Positions 41,808-42,435 of a stretch of 42,435 nt of DNA are shown piece by piece. Source of the DNA: an uncultured Opitutia bacterium (GTDB lineage: Bacteria; Verrucomicrobiota; Verrucomicrobiia; Opitutales; Opitutaceae). The notes below the pieces were generated by a model, which worked only from the letters and a program-made list of their open reading frames with translations, did not search any database and was not told the DNA's origin. Both the position numbers and the translations under genes were made by a program. Location of the stretch: contig CAJAKX010000335.1 in NCBI GenBank assembly GCA_903940425.1, positions 1 to 42,435 of the forward strand, given 5' to 3'. Numbering within the stretch: the first letter of the stretch is position 1; the number at the start of each line of letters is the position of its first letter.

Positions 41808-42260
41808 ATGATCACCTACTCCACACCCGACCTTACCCAGCATCCGCCGCGCAGCCCGCGGGTCCGCCTCGGTGGCTACGTTCATCTCCCGCGTCTGCTC
41901 GACAAGGCGCGCGCCTTTGCCACCGGAAAAATCGGCGAATACGTCTACCCCTGTCCCCTGGATAAGCGTTTTTTCAGCTTTGTCGGCATCGATCCCGATG
42001 CCTTTCTGGCCGCCGTCAAAACCGGCAAAAGCGACGTCGAGATGCTCGCCTGGGTGATTGACCACACCCAACCCCCGCGCGCGCCCTGGGAAATCGTGGC
42101 ATGGTCGCACTGGCTGGAGAACCTGGGACCCGGCGACGCCAAACGTCACGCCGGCTTCGCGGAAGCCATTGGCGAACTCTCCCCCGGCCGCGAAGACATC
42201 CGCACCAATTTCGACCGGCTCGAACTCGACGACTACGTGAGTTTCGGCGGCCGGGCGTGA
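41808..42260 (+). CDS. DUF5069-family protein
   Basis: The 150-residue protein has the pattern of DUF5069: RSPRVRLGGYVHLPRLLDKA near residues 14-33, YVYPCPLDKRFFSFVGID, and a C-terminal helix pair around HWLENLGPGD. The family is common in Verrucomicrobiota and related phyla, and its function is unknown. It is probably cytoplasmic. The start at ATG 41808 gives the family N-terminus; the longer frame upstream overlaps the small gene in another frame and is rejected. Confidence 0.82.
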   Translation: MITYSTPDLTQHPPRSPRVRLGGYVHLPRLLDKARAFATGKIGEYVYPCPLDKRFFSFVGIDPDAFLAAVKTGKSDVEMLAWVIDHTQPPRAPWEIVAWSHWLENLGPGDAKRHAGFAEAIGELSPGREDIRTNFDRLELDDYVSFGGRA

Positions 42261-42273
42261 GCAGGCTGCACGC

Positions 42274-42435
42274 TTAAACAGGTTCCTCGTCCGTCATGCC
42301 TCCCCGCTCGGATTTCTTTTCCGAGGGCGGTGGGCTCGCCGCGTTGAGCCGGCGCAACTCGTGCCAGGCCATGGCATACTCCACGAACGAGGTGATGCCC
42401 GTGCCGAGACAGCTGTGCAGGTTGCGGCGGGCCCC
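42274..42435 (-). CDS. 3' end of an unidentified reverse-strand gene (5' end outside window)
   Basis: The reverse strand is open from the window edge to a TAA at 42274-42276, giving 53 residues that include LGTGITSFVEYAMAWHELRR and end in MTDEEPV. Codon use is like a real gene, with a charged, probably disordered tail. It converges with the DUF5069 gene. No family can be assigned from this fragment. Confidence 0.55.
   Translation of the reverse strand, partial: GARRNLHSCLGTGITSFVEYAMAWHELRRLNAASPPPSEKKSERGGMTDEEPV

Overview
This is a GC-rich bacterial window with densely packed genes and many 4-base ATGA start/stop overlaps. It looks like a chromosome segment of a Verrucomicrobiota bacterium, most likely of the Opitutales/Opitutaceae type. 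That placement is inferred from a DUF5069-type gene, REP-like hairpin repeats, a type IV pilin-like secreted protein and general gene style. No rRNA, tRNA, CRISPR array, transposase or phage gene was seen.

Left part (1-24 kb): surface glycan and protein-modification genes. The left edge holds the 3' end of a gene for a tail built almost only of Ser, Thr and Lys. It is followed by a large pilin-like protein. A tight forward run then encodes a family 2 glycosyltransferase, a NodU-type carbamoyltransferase, a GT-C (ArnT/PMT-like) membrane glycosyltransferase, a radical SAM/SPASM enzyme, a membrane-anchored spermidine synthase-like protein, a second GT-C enzyme and a methyltransferase. From 12.9 to 18.2 kb gene orientation alternates: a membrane-anchored beta-rich protein, a third GT-C enzyme, a second GT2 and a B12-binding radical SAM enzyme. 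From 18.2 to 22.1 kb a reverse-strand operon encodes the GDP-D-glycero-alpha-D-manno-heptose pathway (sugar epimerase, GmhA, HddA and an HddC-GmhB fusion), with a GtrB-like polyprenyl-phosphate glycosyltransferase upstream. Together these could build a heptose-containing glycan on the cell surface. Ser/Thr protein O-glycosylation is an attractive but unproven reading.

Middle part (23.4-33.5 kb): housekeeping genes rdgB, ribD, an MBL-fold hydrolase, alaS, a GPH-type sugar transporter bracketed by REP-like hairpin pairs, a nitroreductase, a methyltransferase and leuB.

Right part (33.7-42.4 kb): a lipid island. plsY is followed by an unusual GNAT/class V aminotransferase fusion. A reverse-strand operon then encodes serine palmitoyltransferase, a probable bacterial ceramide synthase, a probable ceramide reductase and a PAP2-type enzyme, i.e. 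a probable dihydroceramide pathway. This operon lies between two direct repeats of about 340 bp (about 92% identical by hand count, offset 5,370 bp). Each repeat carries the same promoter, palindrome and small gene. A truncated, frameshifted lipid-kinase remnant abuts the inner edge of the right repeat. This suggests the ceramide segment was inserted, for example by single-crossover integration, and could be lost as a unit. The window ends with a DUF5069 gene and the 3' end of an unidentified reverse-strand gene.
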